Positions 50,320 through 59,907 of a stretch of DNA of 64,000 nt are shown in pieces; the first letter of the stretch is position 1; every line of letters starts with the position of its first letter. The DNA comes from an uncultured Collinsella sp. (GTDB lineage: Bacteria; Actinomycetota; Coriobacteriia; Coriobacteriales; Coriobacteriaceae), in the NCBI GenBank assembly GCA_937925715.1, contig CALAMG010000017.1, forward strand, positions 124,001-188,000, read 5' to 3'. The notes beneath the pieces were generated by a model that saw nothing but the letters and a program-made list of their open reading frames with translations, searched no databases and was not told the DNA's origin. A program made the translations under genes and the position numbers.

Positions 50320-50730
50320 ATGAAGCAAACGCAGGCAACCCGCCGTCTGGGCGAGCAGCTTCGCGAGAAGCTCGGTTATATCCTGCTCTTTGAGGTTTCC
50401 GATCCGCGTCTCGACCTGGTTACTTTGACCGCGGTCGAGGTCGCGGTGGACCGTTCGTTCGCGCGTGTGTACGTGTCGTGCGATGCGAGCCGCTACGACG
50501 AGGTCATGGAGGCGCTCGCAAGCGCCAAGGGCCGCATTCGTAGCCTGTTGGCTCGCTCGCTCGATTGGCGTGTCACGCCCGAGCTCGATTTTCGCATCGA
50601 TCGCTCGACCGATGAGGCCGAGCGCATCACGCGTGCGCTGGAAAACGTTCCCGCCACGCTTGCGATCGAAAAGGACGAGGACGGCTATCCGATAGCGGAT
50701 GCCGCCCAGGAGGCAGCTTTAGATGACTAA
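50320..50730 (+). CDS. rbfA: ribosome-binding factor A
   Basis: Late 30S maturation factor, 136 residues. The type II KH-like fold is shown by RRLGEQLREKLGYILLFEVSDPRLDLVTLTAVEVAVD, SFARVYVSC and LRSLLARSLDWRVTPELDFRID-like segments; the C-terminus is acidic. ATG 50320 has AGGGGGT seven bases upstream; upstream codons in the same frame overlap infB and are not part of the gene. The stop overlaps the next gene by eight bases. Confidence 0.93.
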   Translation: MKQTQATRRLGEQLREKLGYILLFEVSDPRLDLVTLTAVEVAVDRSFARVYVSCDASRYDEVMEALASAKGRIRSLLARSLDWRVTPELDFRIDRSTDEAERITRALENVPATLAIEKDEDGYPIADAAQEAALDD

Positions 50731-51766
50731 TTCCGCCGACCTCGCCTCGTGCGAGTCTGCAGATATTCAGCGACGCATCCTCGAGCTCATCGAGGGTGCG
50801 TCCTCCGTTGCGATTTCGGGACATACTTCTCCCGATGGCGACGCCTTGGGCTCCGTATTGGGTCTGGGCCTTTCGCTCATGAAGTTTTTCCCCAACAAGG
50901 ACATTGCGCTGCTGCTGGCAGACGATGACCCGGTTCCGCGTATCTACCGCTTTATGGAAGGCTCCGATCGCCTGGTGCCGGCATCTGCGTACGCCGGCAA
51001 TCCTGACCTGTTCATCTCGGTGGACGTACCGGTCGTCGAGCGCCTCAATAATTCTGCCGAGGTGCTTCGTCGCTCCAAGCATGTGGTGTGCTTCGATCAT
51101 CATCCGGCGCGCGAGGAGTTTGCCGAGCTCAGTCTGAGGCGCGTCGATGCCGCGGCCTGCGCCATGATCATCGACCGTTTCTTGGACAATTGCGGCATTG
51201 TCGCACGTGACGGCGTCGCGACCTGCTTGCTGTGCGGCTTGGTGACCGACACCGGTCGTTTCCAGTACCAGAACGCCGATGCTGCCGCGTTCCATGCTGC
51301 TTCGCGCCTGGTGGCGCATGGCGCCAATCCGGCTCGTGTCGCACTCGAGGTCTATCAGAGCATGCGCGTCGAGTTTTTGCACCTCAAGTCCATTGTCATG
51401 GGCCGTATCAAGACGGTCGCGCACGGGCGCGTGGCGTATAGCTATGCCTTCCAGAGCGACCTTGAGGCCTGCGGCGTCACCTCGGATGAATGTGACGGTC
51501 TGGTCGATGTGGTGCGTTCGGTGATGGGCGTCGAGGTCTGCCTGTTCTTAAAGGGCATCGACGGCGATACCAAGGTGCGCGGCAACCTGCGCTCCAAGGG
51601 TGACCTCGATGTGTCCGAGATCGCTGCCAACTTTGGCGGTGGCGGGCATCATGCCGCCGCCGGCTTTTCCAACAACGGAACAATTCGCGAGACGCTCGCC
51701 GTGGCACTTCCCATGCTGGCCGAGCTGGTGGGGGAGGATCCCGCTTCGGTGACCGTCGAGCTTTAA
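50723..51766 (+). CDS. nrnA: DHH-family phosphoesterase, NrnA-like (nanoRNase/pAp phosphatase)
   Basis: Degrades short oligoribonucleotides and 3'-phosphoadenosine 5'-phosphate in relatives. 347 residues with the DHH motifs ISGHTSPDGDALGS, LFISVDVP, VVCFDHHP and TGRFQYQNA for metal binding and the C-terminal DHHA1 domain ending in FGGGGHHAAAGFSN. Position between rbfA and truB is the usual one in Gram-positive bacteria. Overlaps rbfA by eight bases. Confidence 0.92.
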   Translation: MTNSADLASCESADIQRRILELIEGASSVAISGHTSPDGDALGSVLGLGLSLMKFFPNKDIALLLADDDPVPRIYRFMEGSDRLVPASAYAGNPDLFISVDVPVVERLNNSAEVLRRSKHVVCFDHHPAREEFAELSLRRVDAAACAMIIDRFLDNCGIVARDGVATCLLCGLVTDTGRFQYQNADAAAFHAASRLVAHGANPARVALEVYQSMRVEFLHLKSIVMGRIKTVAHGRVAYSYAFQSDLEACGVTSDECDGLVDVVRSVMGVEVCLFLKGIDGDTKVRGNLRSKGDLDVSEIAANFGGGGHHAAAGFSNNGTIRETLAVALPMLAELVGEDPASVTVEL

Positions 51767-51781
51767 CTTTTTGGATGGTAC

Positions 51782-52714
51782 ATGGCTCGTCGTACGCCTT
51801 CTCAACTGAATATGCTGCTCGCCGTCGATAAGCCGGTGGGCTGCACGTCCCACGATGTGGTCTCGCAATGCCGACGCGCCCTCCATGAGCGGCGCGTCGG
51901 CCATGCCGGCACGCTCGACCCCATGGCATCCGGCGTCATGGTGGTGGGCGTGGGCCAGGCTACTCGTCTGCTGGGCATGCTAACCCTCGATACCAAAAGC
52001 TATGTCGCCGACATCTCGTTTGGCGCCGAGACCAATACCGATGATGCGGAGGGCGAGGCGGTCCGCACGGTGGCTGTTGCCAACGAGCTCCGCGATCCTG
52101 CCTATGCTCGTGAGCGCTTGGCCGCCATGCTGGGCCCGCAGATGCAGGTGCCGCCGGCGTTTTCTGCTATCTCGGTCAATGGCGTTCGCGCCTACAAGTC
52201 TGCTCGCGAGGGCAATGCGGTGGACCTACCTCCGCGCCCCGTCGAGGTCTATGCCGCCGACCTGATCGCCGTGGGCGGCGAAGGTGATACGTGTGTGTGG
52301 ACCGTGGCGTTCTCGGTGAGCAAGGGCACCTATATCCGTGCGCTCGCTCGCGACCTGGGCCACGCTTGCGATAGCGCCGCGCATATTTCCGCGCTGCGCC
52401 GCACGGCTTCCGGTGTTGTTTCCATTGGCGCTTGTCATGCGGTCGAGGAGCTTTCTCCCGAGTCCGCGGCTGGCTTTGCCCTGGATCCCATTGCGGCCCT
52501 GGGCGCCACACGTGTTGACTTGCCGGGCAATCTTGCCGACGACCTGCTCTGCGGCCGACGCATTCCCGTTGAGCGTGCGCTTGCCGATTTCGATTCCTCG
52601 AAGGCGCCGTTTGCGTTGGTGCTCGATGGGGGACTCAAGGCGCTCGCCCGCATTGAGGGCGGCCGCTTTGTCATGGAGCACGTGTTTCCGCAGGCAATCG
52701 GCGGTGTTCGATGA
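51782..52714 (+). CDS. truB: tRNA pseudouridine-55 synthase
   Basis: Makes the T-loop pseudouridine 55 of tRNAs. 310 residues: LLAVDKPVGCTSHDVV, the catalytic Asp in GHAGTLDPMASGVM, YVADISFGAETNTDDAEG, PPAFSAISVNGVRAYKSARE and SKGTYIRALARDLG are all present. ATG 51782 follows the nrnA stop after 15 bases, but no strong ribosome binding site is visible (TTTTTGGATGGTAC). Stop overlaps the ribF start. Confidence 0.95.
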   Translation: MARRTPSQLNMLLAVDKPVGCTSHDVVSQCRRALHERRVGHAGTLDPMASGVMVVGVGQATRLLGMLTLDTKSYVADISFGAETNTDDAEGEAVRTVAVANELRDPAYARERLAAMLGPQMQVPPAFSAISVNGVRAYKSAREGNAVDLPPRPVEVYAADLIAVGGEGDTCVWTVAFSVSKGTYIRALARDLGHACDSAAHISALRRTASGVVSIGACHAVEELSPESAAGFALDPIAALGATRVDLPGNLADDLLCGRRIPVERALADFDSSKAPFALVLDGGLKALARIEGGRFVMEHVFPQAIGGVR

Positions 52715-53718
52715 TGTTGTCCGCTCGCGAGCTCGCGCGTGTCTTTTTCGCGGGCGAGTCGGACGAGGCTCGCATCGTTGCTGCCGATACGTTTGATGAG
52801 TGTGAGCACTTGGGTGCCGCTTCAATCGCCATTGGCGTGTTCGACGGCGTTCACCGTGGACACCAGGAACTCATCGAAGCGCTTGTCCGTGATGCCCGTG
52901 CCCATGGCTGTAAGGCGGTCGTGGTTACCTTCGATCCCGACCCGGACGTTGTGGTGAGCCCTTCGCCCGCTCAAAAATTGATGACGACGGCCGACCGTCT
53001 GCATGCCTTGGCTCAAACCGGGGTCGATGCGGTGGTGGCCGTTCCCTTTACGCCTGAGGTTGCGGCGCTTGACCATGTTGATTTTCTCTCGCTGGTGTCG
53101 CGTCTGGTCGACATTCGATCGATTCGCGTTGGCAGTGACTTTAGGCTGGGTCGTGGCGGTGCTTCTGGTGTTGCCGAGATGCGCTCCTGGGGTTCCGAGC
53201 ACGGCGTTGACGTGTATGGTCACGACCTGCTTTGCGAGGGCGGTGAGGCCATTTGCGCCACCCGCATTCGTCATGAGCTGGGACAGGGCCATGTGGAGCT
53301 TGCTGCTGGGTTACTCGGCCGTCCGTATATGGTGCGTGGCGGTGTTATTCGCGGCCGTCACGAGGGTTCTGGCATGGGCTTTCCCACGGCAAACTTGCAG
53401 GTTCCCGACGGCATTCAGGTGCCAGCCGATGGCGTGTATGAGGGTCTGGTGCTGGTCGATGACACCGCGTGGCCCGCTGCTGTGAACGTCGGCCTGCCGC
53501 CAACGTATGCTGACGATGCGGCATCTGCGCATCTCGAGGCTAATTTAATTGGTTATACGGGCGACCTGTACGGCGCTTCCGTTTCGCTGGCGTTTACGCG
53601 CTGGCTGCGTCCCTCGCGTGTGTTCGATTCGCTGGATGAGTTGATCGCGACCGTCGAGGGTAATATCGAGGATATTCGTCACAACTTGGGCGATCAGGGG
53701 GTGAGCATCCGTGATTAG
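52711..53718 (+). CDS. ribF: bifunctional riboflavin kinase / FAD synthetase
   Basis: Makes FMN and then FAD. 335 residues: nucleotidyltransferase domain with AIGVFDGVHRGHQELI, VVTFDPDPDVV, and IRVGSDFRLGRGGASG; flavokinase domain with GRPYMVRGGVIRGRHEGSGMGFPTANL, GVYEGLVL, NVGLPPTY and the C-terminal helix. ATG 52711 overlaps the truB stop; a second ATG follows at once. Its stop overlaps dnaG by eight bases. Confidence 0.95.
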   Translation: MMLSARELARVFFAGESDEARIVAADTFDECEHLGAASIAIGVFDGVHRGHQELIEALVRDARAHGCKAVVVTFDPDPDVVVSPSPAQKLMTTADRLHALAQTGVDAVVAVPFTPEVAALDHVDFLSLVSRLVDIRSIRVGSDFRLGRGGASGVAEMRSWGSEHGVDVYGHDLLCEGGEAICATRIRHELGQGHVELAAGLLGRPYMVRGGVIRGRHEGSGMGFPTANLQVPDGIQVPADGVYEGLVLVDDTAWPAAVNVGLPPTYADDAASAHLEANLIGYTGDLYGASVSLAFTRWLRPSRVFDSLDELIATVEGNIEDIRHNLGDQGVSIRD

Positions 53719-55819
53719 CGATGAGGAAAAAGACCAGGTACGCGCTGCGTCTGACCTGGTTGCCATCGTGCAGGAAACGGTCGAGCTCAAGCCTCGCGGC
53801 CATGAGTTTTGGGGATGCTGCCCCTTCCATGGCGAGAAGACGCCGTCCTTCCACATTATCCCCGCCACGCAGGTGTGGCATTGCTTTGGTTGCGGCGAGG
53901 GTGGCGACGTTTTCACGTATATCATGAAGCGCGAGAACCTGAGCTTTCCCGAGTCAATCCGTTACTTGGCCGATCGCGCGGGTATTGAGCTGCATGACAC
54001 CGGAGATCGCCGCGAGCGCGGCACCAAGCGTGCCCGCATCTACGATCTGTGCGCCGAGACCGCCCAGTTCTACCACACCATGCTCATGCGCGGTAAGGAC
54101 GGCCGTCCGCGCGAGTACTTTGCCAGCCGCGGCATGGGCGGCGACGTCTGCCGCCGCTACTGCCTGGGCTTTGCACCGGGCCGTAACGCGCTGGTGTCGC
54201 ACCTGTCCCAGGCGGGTTTTACCCCGCAGGAGATGATCGACGCCAACGTTGCCGTGAGTCGCGGGCGCGGGCAGCTTGCCGACCGCTTTTACGACCGCGT
54301 GATGTTCCCCATCTTTGACGAGCAGGGTCACAACATTGCCTTTGGCGGTCGCATTATGGGCGACGGCCAGCCTAAGTATCTCAACACCGCCGAGACGAGC
54401 GTGTTTCATAAAAAGCGAAACCTCTACGGCTTTAATTGGGCCAAGGAGTTTATCGTCGCGCAGGATACCGCCATCGTGGTAGAGGGCTATACCGATTGCA
54501 TCGCCTGCTGGGAGGCGGGGATTAAAAACGTTGTCGCCACGCTGGGCACCGCCCTCACGGAGCATCACGTCAAGACGCTCACTCGCTTTGCCAAGCGCAT
54601 CGTGTATATGTTCGACGGCGATGCAGCGGGCCAGAAGGCCGCCCGTCGCGCGATTCAGTTTATCGAGCAGGATTCCATGGACCTGCGCTGCGTGGTGCTC
54701 CCCGACGGCAACGACCCCATGGAGTTCATCACCGCACATGGTGGCGAGGCACTGCAGACGCGCATCGACGCTGCCGAGCCGCTTATGGACTTTGTCTACC
54801 GTTCGCTGCAGGAGTCGAGTGACATCACCACGCCGGGCGGTCGCGCTAAGGCGCTGGAAGATGCGCTGACGCTTATCTATCCGTTGCGCAACAGCTATAT
54901 GATCGACACGTACTTTATCCAGATTGCCGATCTGCTGGGTTTGGATCTGGAGACGGTGCGCGCGAGCTCGGGTCGTGTGTTTCGCGATGTCGCCAAGCGC
55001 GAGGATGCGGAACGACGTCGTGAGCAGAACTATGAGCGCCAGCGGGCACAGACTGAGCGGTCCGGTAGCGCGGGCGGTCGGGCGTCGGGTTCTCGCGATG
55101 CCGGTCGCGGTGCTTGGGCATCGGGCGCGACGCCGCCGGTGTCCGCGCCGGTCGAAGAAGAGCCGTACGACTACGTCCCGCTCGATGCCTACGGCGCCGC
55201 GCCCGTGGAGGTCGTCGACGACCTGCCGCCGATCGATGTGCCTGATGGTATGGGCGCTGTGCCTGTGGCTGACGGTTCGGGCGCACCGGCTGCGGCGGCG
55301 CCGATGGTTCTTACCGATCTTGAACGCAAGTCCTTGGCAGGGGAGCGCGAGCTGTTGACGATGCTCACGAGCTACCCCGACCTGTTCCGCACGTATGCCG
55401 ACCGCATCTGCTCCATCGAGTGGGTTGACCCGCGTCACGAGTCCATTGCATGGGCCGTTCTGGCAACGCCGCCGGGAACCGATCCTGCAGCCTGCATGGA
55501 TGCGGCGCGCTCAGTGTGTCCCGATGCGGCAACGCTTGTGAGTGCCGGGCGCATCTCCGCGACGAGCAAGCACCCCACCGAGACGAACATCGTGTTTATG
55601 CTTGATACGCTTGAGCTCTACACCATCAAGCGTCGCATGCGTGCCGCACAGGCCAAGCTGCGCCAGGACCGTTCACTCGATGATGAGGCCCGTCGCGCGC
55701 TGACCGTGCAGGCCGCGCAGGATTCGCAACGTCAACGCGAACTGCAAAAGTCGATCGGCGGCGTGGCGGACCCGTTCCGTTTGATCGGCCTGGAGGCCGC
55801 GGGCACCGAACAAGCCTAG
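53711..55819 (+). CDS. dnaG: DNA primase
   Basis: Synthesises RNA primers at the replication fork. 702 residues: CHC2 zinc finger (CCPFHGEKTPSFHI, WHCFGCGEGGDVF), the primase core with FGGRIMGDGQPKYLN and the TOPRIM domain (AIVVEGYTDCIACWEAGI, YMFDGDAAGQKAA). An Ala/Gly/Pro-rich linker (~residues 440-530) separates the C-terminal helicase-interaction domain. GTG 53711 is the start, with AGGGGGTG upstream. The linker is longer than in most primases. Part of the macromolecular-synthesis cluster with rpoD. Confidence 0.96.
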   Translation: MISDEEKDQVRAASDLVAIVQETVELKPRGHEFWGCCPFHGEKTPSFHIIPATQVWHCFGCGEGGDVFTYIMKRENLSFPESIRYLADRAGIELHDTGDRRERGTKRARIYDLCAETAQFYHTMLMRGKDGRPREYFASRGMGGDVCRRYCLGFAPGRNALVSHLSQAGFTPQEMIDANVAVSRGRGQLADRFYDRVMFPIFDEQGHNIAFGGRIMGDGQPKYLNTAETSVFHKKRNLYGFNWAKEFIVAQDTAIVVEGYTDCIACWEAGIKNVVATLGTALTEHHVKTLTRFAKRIVYMFDGDAAGQKAARRAIQFIEQDSMDLRCVVLPDGNDPMEFITAHGGEALQTRIDAAEPLMDFVYRSLQESSDITTPGGRAKALEDALTLIYPLRNSYMIDTYFIQIADLLGLDLETVRASSGRVFRDVAKREDAERRREQNYERQRAQTERSGSAGGRASGSRDAGRGAWASGATPPVSAPVEEEPYDYVPLDAYGAAPVEVVDDLPPIDVPDGMGAVPVADGSGAPAAAAPMVLTDLERKSLAGERELLTMLTSYPDLFRTYADRICSIEWVDPRHESIAWAVLATPPGTDPAACMDAARSVCPDAATLVSAGRISATSKHPTETNIVFMLDTLELYTIKRRMRAAQAKLRQDRSLDDEARRALTVQAAQDSQRQRELQKSIGGVADPFRLIGLEAAGTEQA

Positions 55820-55929
55820 ATGTTGTGGTCAACCAGCGTATTCTCGCCTATATCCAGTCTTCTTTTTGGGTATAGACGTCAATGTGTGTGCTAAAGTATT
55901 GAGTCCTGTGGACTATGAAGGGAGAATCT

Positions 55930-57285
<1,356 letters not shown>

Positions 57286-57295
57286 TCAAGCAAGA

Positions 57296-57329
57296 GGCGC
57301 CCTCAAGCACATCCGCTTGGGGGCGCTTT
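57296..57329 (+). terminator. intrinsic terminator after rpoD
   Basis: GCGCCCTCAAGC pairs with GCTTGGGGGCGC (one T-G pair) around ACATCC, followed by TTTC. Confidence 0.8.
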
Positions 57330-57337
57330 CATGTAGA

Positions 57338-57385
57338 CATTGGGGACGTTCTTGAATGACTGGTCGTTTAAGAACGTCCCCAATG
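57338..57385. repeat. perfect 16-bp inverted repeat
   Basis: CATTGGGGACGTTCTT (57338-57353) and AAGAACGTCCCCAATG (57370-57385) around a 16-base spacer, with AATGACTGGTCG inside and AATGACTGGGTCGG immediately after. It looks like a repetitive extragenic palindrome rather than a terminator (no T run). Confidence 0.75.
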
Positions 57386-57415
57386 ACTGGGTCGGAAAAT
57401 TTCTTAAAAAAGTTC

Positions 57416-57443
57416 TTGCCCTGAGCTGATTCGTCCGTATAAT
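57416..57443 (+). promoter_or_regulatory. promoter of the tRNA-Asn pair
   Basis: TTGCCC (57416-57421), 16-base spacer, TATAAT (57438-57443), 30 bases before the first tRNA; an A/T-rich stretch with AAAATTTCTTAAAAAAG lies upstream as a possible UP element. Confidence 0.75.
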
Positions 57444-57473
57444 AAACTTCGTTGCTTGAGAGCACGCACCTAT

Positions 57474-57548
57474 TCCTCGGTAGCTCAATGGTAGAGCACG
57501 CGGCTGTTAACCGCGCTGTTGTAGGTTCGAGTCCTACCCGGGGAGCCA
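57474..57548 (+). tRNA. tRNA-Asn (anticodon GTT)
   Basis: 75 bases with encoded CCA. Acceptor TCCTCGG/CCGGGGA with one T-G pair, D-arm GCTC/GAGC, anticodon stem CGCGG/CCGCG with GTT at 57506-57508, T-arm with GGTTCGAGTCC. Confidence 0.97.
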
Positions 57549-57581
57549 GAATTTTCCAGCCCTTTCCGTTGGGCTTTAAAT

Positions 57582-57656
57582 TCCTCGGTAGCTCAATGGT
57601 AGAGCACGCGGCTGTTAACCGCGCTGTTGTAGGTTCGAGTCCTACCCGGGGAGCCA
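57582..57656 (+). tRNA. tRNA-Asn (anticodon GTT), second copy
   Basis: Identical to the copy at 57474-57548 over the full 75 bases including CCA; 33-base spacer between them. Both should be cut from one precursor. Confidence 0.97.
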
Positions 57657-57660
57657 GGTT

Positions 57661-57692
57661 GTAAAACCCGTCGCTTATGCGGCGGGTTTTTT
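57661..57692 (+). terminator. intrinsic terminator of the tRNA unit
   Basis: AAAACCCGTCGC, loop TTAT, GCGGCGGGTTTT (one T-G pair), with a continuing T run. Confidence 0.88.
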
Positions 57693-57851
57693 CATGCCGC
57701 GATCGCCGTTCGCGAACGTTACCATATCAACATTTCGTGTCGAGGATGTAATCCCGAGGCCCGCCACCTCAACATGCCGCGGTCGTTGTAGAATATTGCA
57801 ATGATTGCTCCCACGACATGGTGCCGCGAGCACCAAGAAAAGGAGATTCTT

Positions 57852-58208
57852 GTGTCTGAGACCATTAACGGCAGCCTGAGCGTCTCGAACGACGTTATTG
57901 CCGATATTGCCGGTTATGCCGCGATGACGTGCTATGGCGTTGTCGGTATGGCTGAGCAGCTCCAGGGCGCCGAGAGCGTGCGCCTGCTTGCCGGTCAGCG
58001 CCTCCGCAAGGGCGTGCTTGTCTCCGCCGACGAGAACGGCCTTACGGTCGATCTTCACGTCGTGCTCGAGAACGGCGTCAACATGAAGTCCGTCTGCCAC
58101 AATCTTTCGAGCTCCGTTGCCTTCACTCTGCAGGAGATCGCCCAGATCGATCCCGCCAGCCTTAAGATCGGCATCCATATCGACGCGCTCAAGAGCCGTC
58201 TGAACTAG
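57852..58208 (+). CDS. Asp23/Gls24 family protein
   Basis: 118 residues, Asp23/Gls24 (DUF322) family, related to envelope-stress proteins and to YloU. GSLSVSNDVIADIAGYAAM, VVGMAEQL, and VDLHVVLENGVNMKSVCHNL are typical. The start is GTG 57852 with AAAAGGAG eight to nine bases upstream; a frame back to 57801 has no site. It is followed after 27 bases by the DAK2-domain gene, the conserved yloU-yloV pairing of Gram-positive bacteria. Confidence 0.88.
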   Translation: MSETINGSLSVSNDVIADIAGYAAMTCYGVVGMAEQLQGAESVRLLAGQRLRKGVLVSADENGLTVDLHVVLENGVNMKSVCHNLSSSVAFTLQEIAQIDPASLKIGIHIDALKSRLN

Positions 58209-58235
58209 CATCCGAAAACGGAGATTCAAATACCC

Positions 58236-59897
58236 ATGATTGCAAAGACCATTCGCACCTGTTTTCCGATCGCTGCGGCTGCCGTTTCCGACAAGGCCGA
58301 GGAGATCAACAAGCTCAACGTCTTCCCCGTACCCGATGGCGATACCGGCACCAACATGTCGCTCACGCTCGCCTCGGTGACCAAGGAGCTCTCTGCCCTT
58401 CCCGCCGATGCCGATATGGAGGCCATCGCCGGTGCCATCACCCACGGCTCTCTCATGGGCGCTCGCGGTAACTCCGGCGTTATTACCTCGCAGATTCTTC
58501 GCGGCGTGGCCGAGGGCCTTGTCTCTGCCGACGAGCCTATTACGTCCGCCAACATTGCCTTCGCCTTCCGTCGTGCCGTCAAGGTCGCCTTCCAGGCTGT
58601 CCGCAAGCCCATCGAGGGCACGATCCTCACGGTCCTGCGCGATGTCTCGACCAAGGCCGATGAGTGCGAGAAGAAGAAGTTCTCGGCCGAGGATGCGCTC
58701 GATGCTATCGTCGTCGAGGCGTACCAGTCCGTCGCCCGCACGCCCGACCTGCTGCCCGTCCTCAAAGAGAACGGCGTGGTCGACTCCGGCGCCTTTGGAT
58801 TTGCCATTTTCCTCGAGAACTTTGTGGCTGCCGCGCTTGGTCGCAGCACCGTGGTCGAGGATTTCTCCGCTACGTTTGACTCCGCCGGCTCTGCCCGCGA
58901 TGCCGCTCTTGGCCGCGTTGAGATCGAGGCTAACGACGACTGGGAGGGCTCGGAGTTCCGCTACTGCAACGAGTTTCTCTTTAAGGCCGACGCCCCGTTT
59001 GACGAGGACGAGTGCCTTAAGTTCCTGGGTTCCATGGGCGACTGCGAGCTGCTCGTGGGTGCCTACCCCGATTACAAGATCCATGTGCACTCCAACACCC
59101 CCAACCTGGTGCTCGAGCACATGCTGCAGCTCGGTCAGATTTACGAGGTCTTTATCCACAACATGGAGATGGAGGCCCACGACCGTACCGCTAAGATTCA
59201 CGAGGACCAGGAAAAGGCCGCCGAGCCCGCCAAGGCGCTGGGCTTTGTCGCCGTTGCCGCCGGTTCTGGCGAGGCCGACATCCTCAAGTCCCTTGGCGTC
59301 GACGTGGTCGTCTCCGGTGGCCAGACTATGAATCCCTCGACCGCCGACCTGCTGGGCGCGGTGGACCAGGTCAACGCGACCTCGGTCATCATCCTGCCCA
59401 ATAACGGCAACATCCGCATGGCTGCCGAGGCTGCCGCTTCTGCCTGCACGGACAAGAAGGTTGCCGTCGTTCCCACCAAGACCGTTCCGCAGGCGTTCTC
59501 CGCGCTGTTCGCGGTCCTGCCCGATTCCGAGCTCGAGGACGCCGTCGCCGCCATGGTCGACGCCATCAGCGAGGTCCGCGATGGCGAGGTCACCCGCGCC
59601 GTGCGCGATTCCAGCGCCTCTGACGGCTCTCCGATTCACTCCGGTGACGTCATGGGTATCATCGCCGGCTCCATCGACGTGGTCGGCTCCGACGTGAAGC
59701 AGGTCACTCTCGACTGCATCAACCGCATGCAGGAGGAAGAGGAGGGTGACGCGCTGACGATTCTGGCCGGCGAGGAACTGTCCGATGAGGCCTTCCAGGA
59801 GATCGTCGACGCCATCGAGGAGGCTCAGCCCGATTTGGAGATCGACGCCCATCGTGGCGAGCAGCCGCTCTATCCCGTGATCTTCTCGATCGAGTAG
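58236..59897 (+). CDS. DAK2-domain kinase, YloV/FakA-like
   Basis: 553 residues. The N-terminal DhaL-type ATP-binding domain has INKLNVFPVPDGDTGTNMS, with the magnesium-binding aspartates, HGSLMGARGNSGVI and GTILTVLRD; the middle and C-terminal DegV-like domains include VHSNTPNLVLE, ILPNNGNIRMAAEAAA and VVPTKTVPQAFSALF. FakA of Staphylococcus phosphorylates fatty acids bound to FakB; a FakB partner is not in the window. ATG 58236 has GGAGA upstream. Ten bases before recG. Confidence 0.9.
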   Translation: MIAKTIRTCFPIAAAAVSDKAEEINKLNVFPVPDGDTGTNMSLTLASVTKELSALPADADMEAIAGAITHGSLMGARGNSGVITSQILRGVAEGLVSADEPITSANIAFAFRRAVKVAFQAVRKPIEGTILTVLRDVSTKADECEKKKFSAEDALDAIVVEAYQSVARTPDLLPVLKENGVVDSGAFGFAIFLENFVAAALGRSTVVEDFSATFDSAGSARDAALGRVEIEANDDWEGSEFRYCNEFLFKADAPFDEDECLKFLGSMGDCELLVGAYPDYKIHVHSNTPNLVLEHMLQLGQIYEVFIHNMEMEAHDRTAKIHEDQEKAAEPAKALGFVAVAAGSGEADILKSLGVDVVVSGGQTMNPSTADLLGAVDQVNATSVIILPNNGNIRMAAEAAASACTDKKVAVVPTKTVPQAFSALFAVLPDSELEDAVAAMVDAISEVRDGEVTRAVRDSSASDGSPIHSGDVMGIIAGSIDVVGSDVKQVTLDCINRMQEEEEGDALTILAGEELSDEAFQEIVDAIEEAQPDLEIDAHRGEQPLYPVIFSIE

Positions 59898-59907
59898 GCA
59901 ACTGCCC

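Noticed and set aside
57452..57664. 70-residue open frame with two identical halves
   Set aside because: It is the translation of the two identical tRNA-Asn genes.
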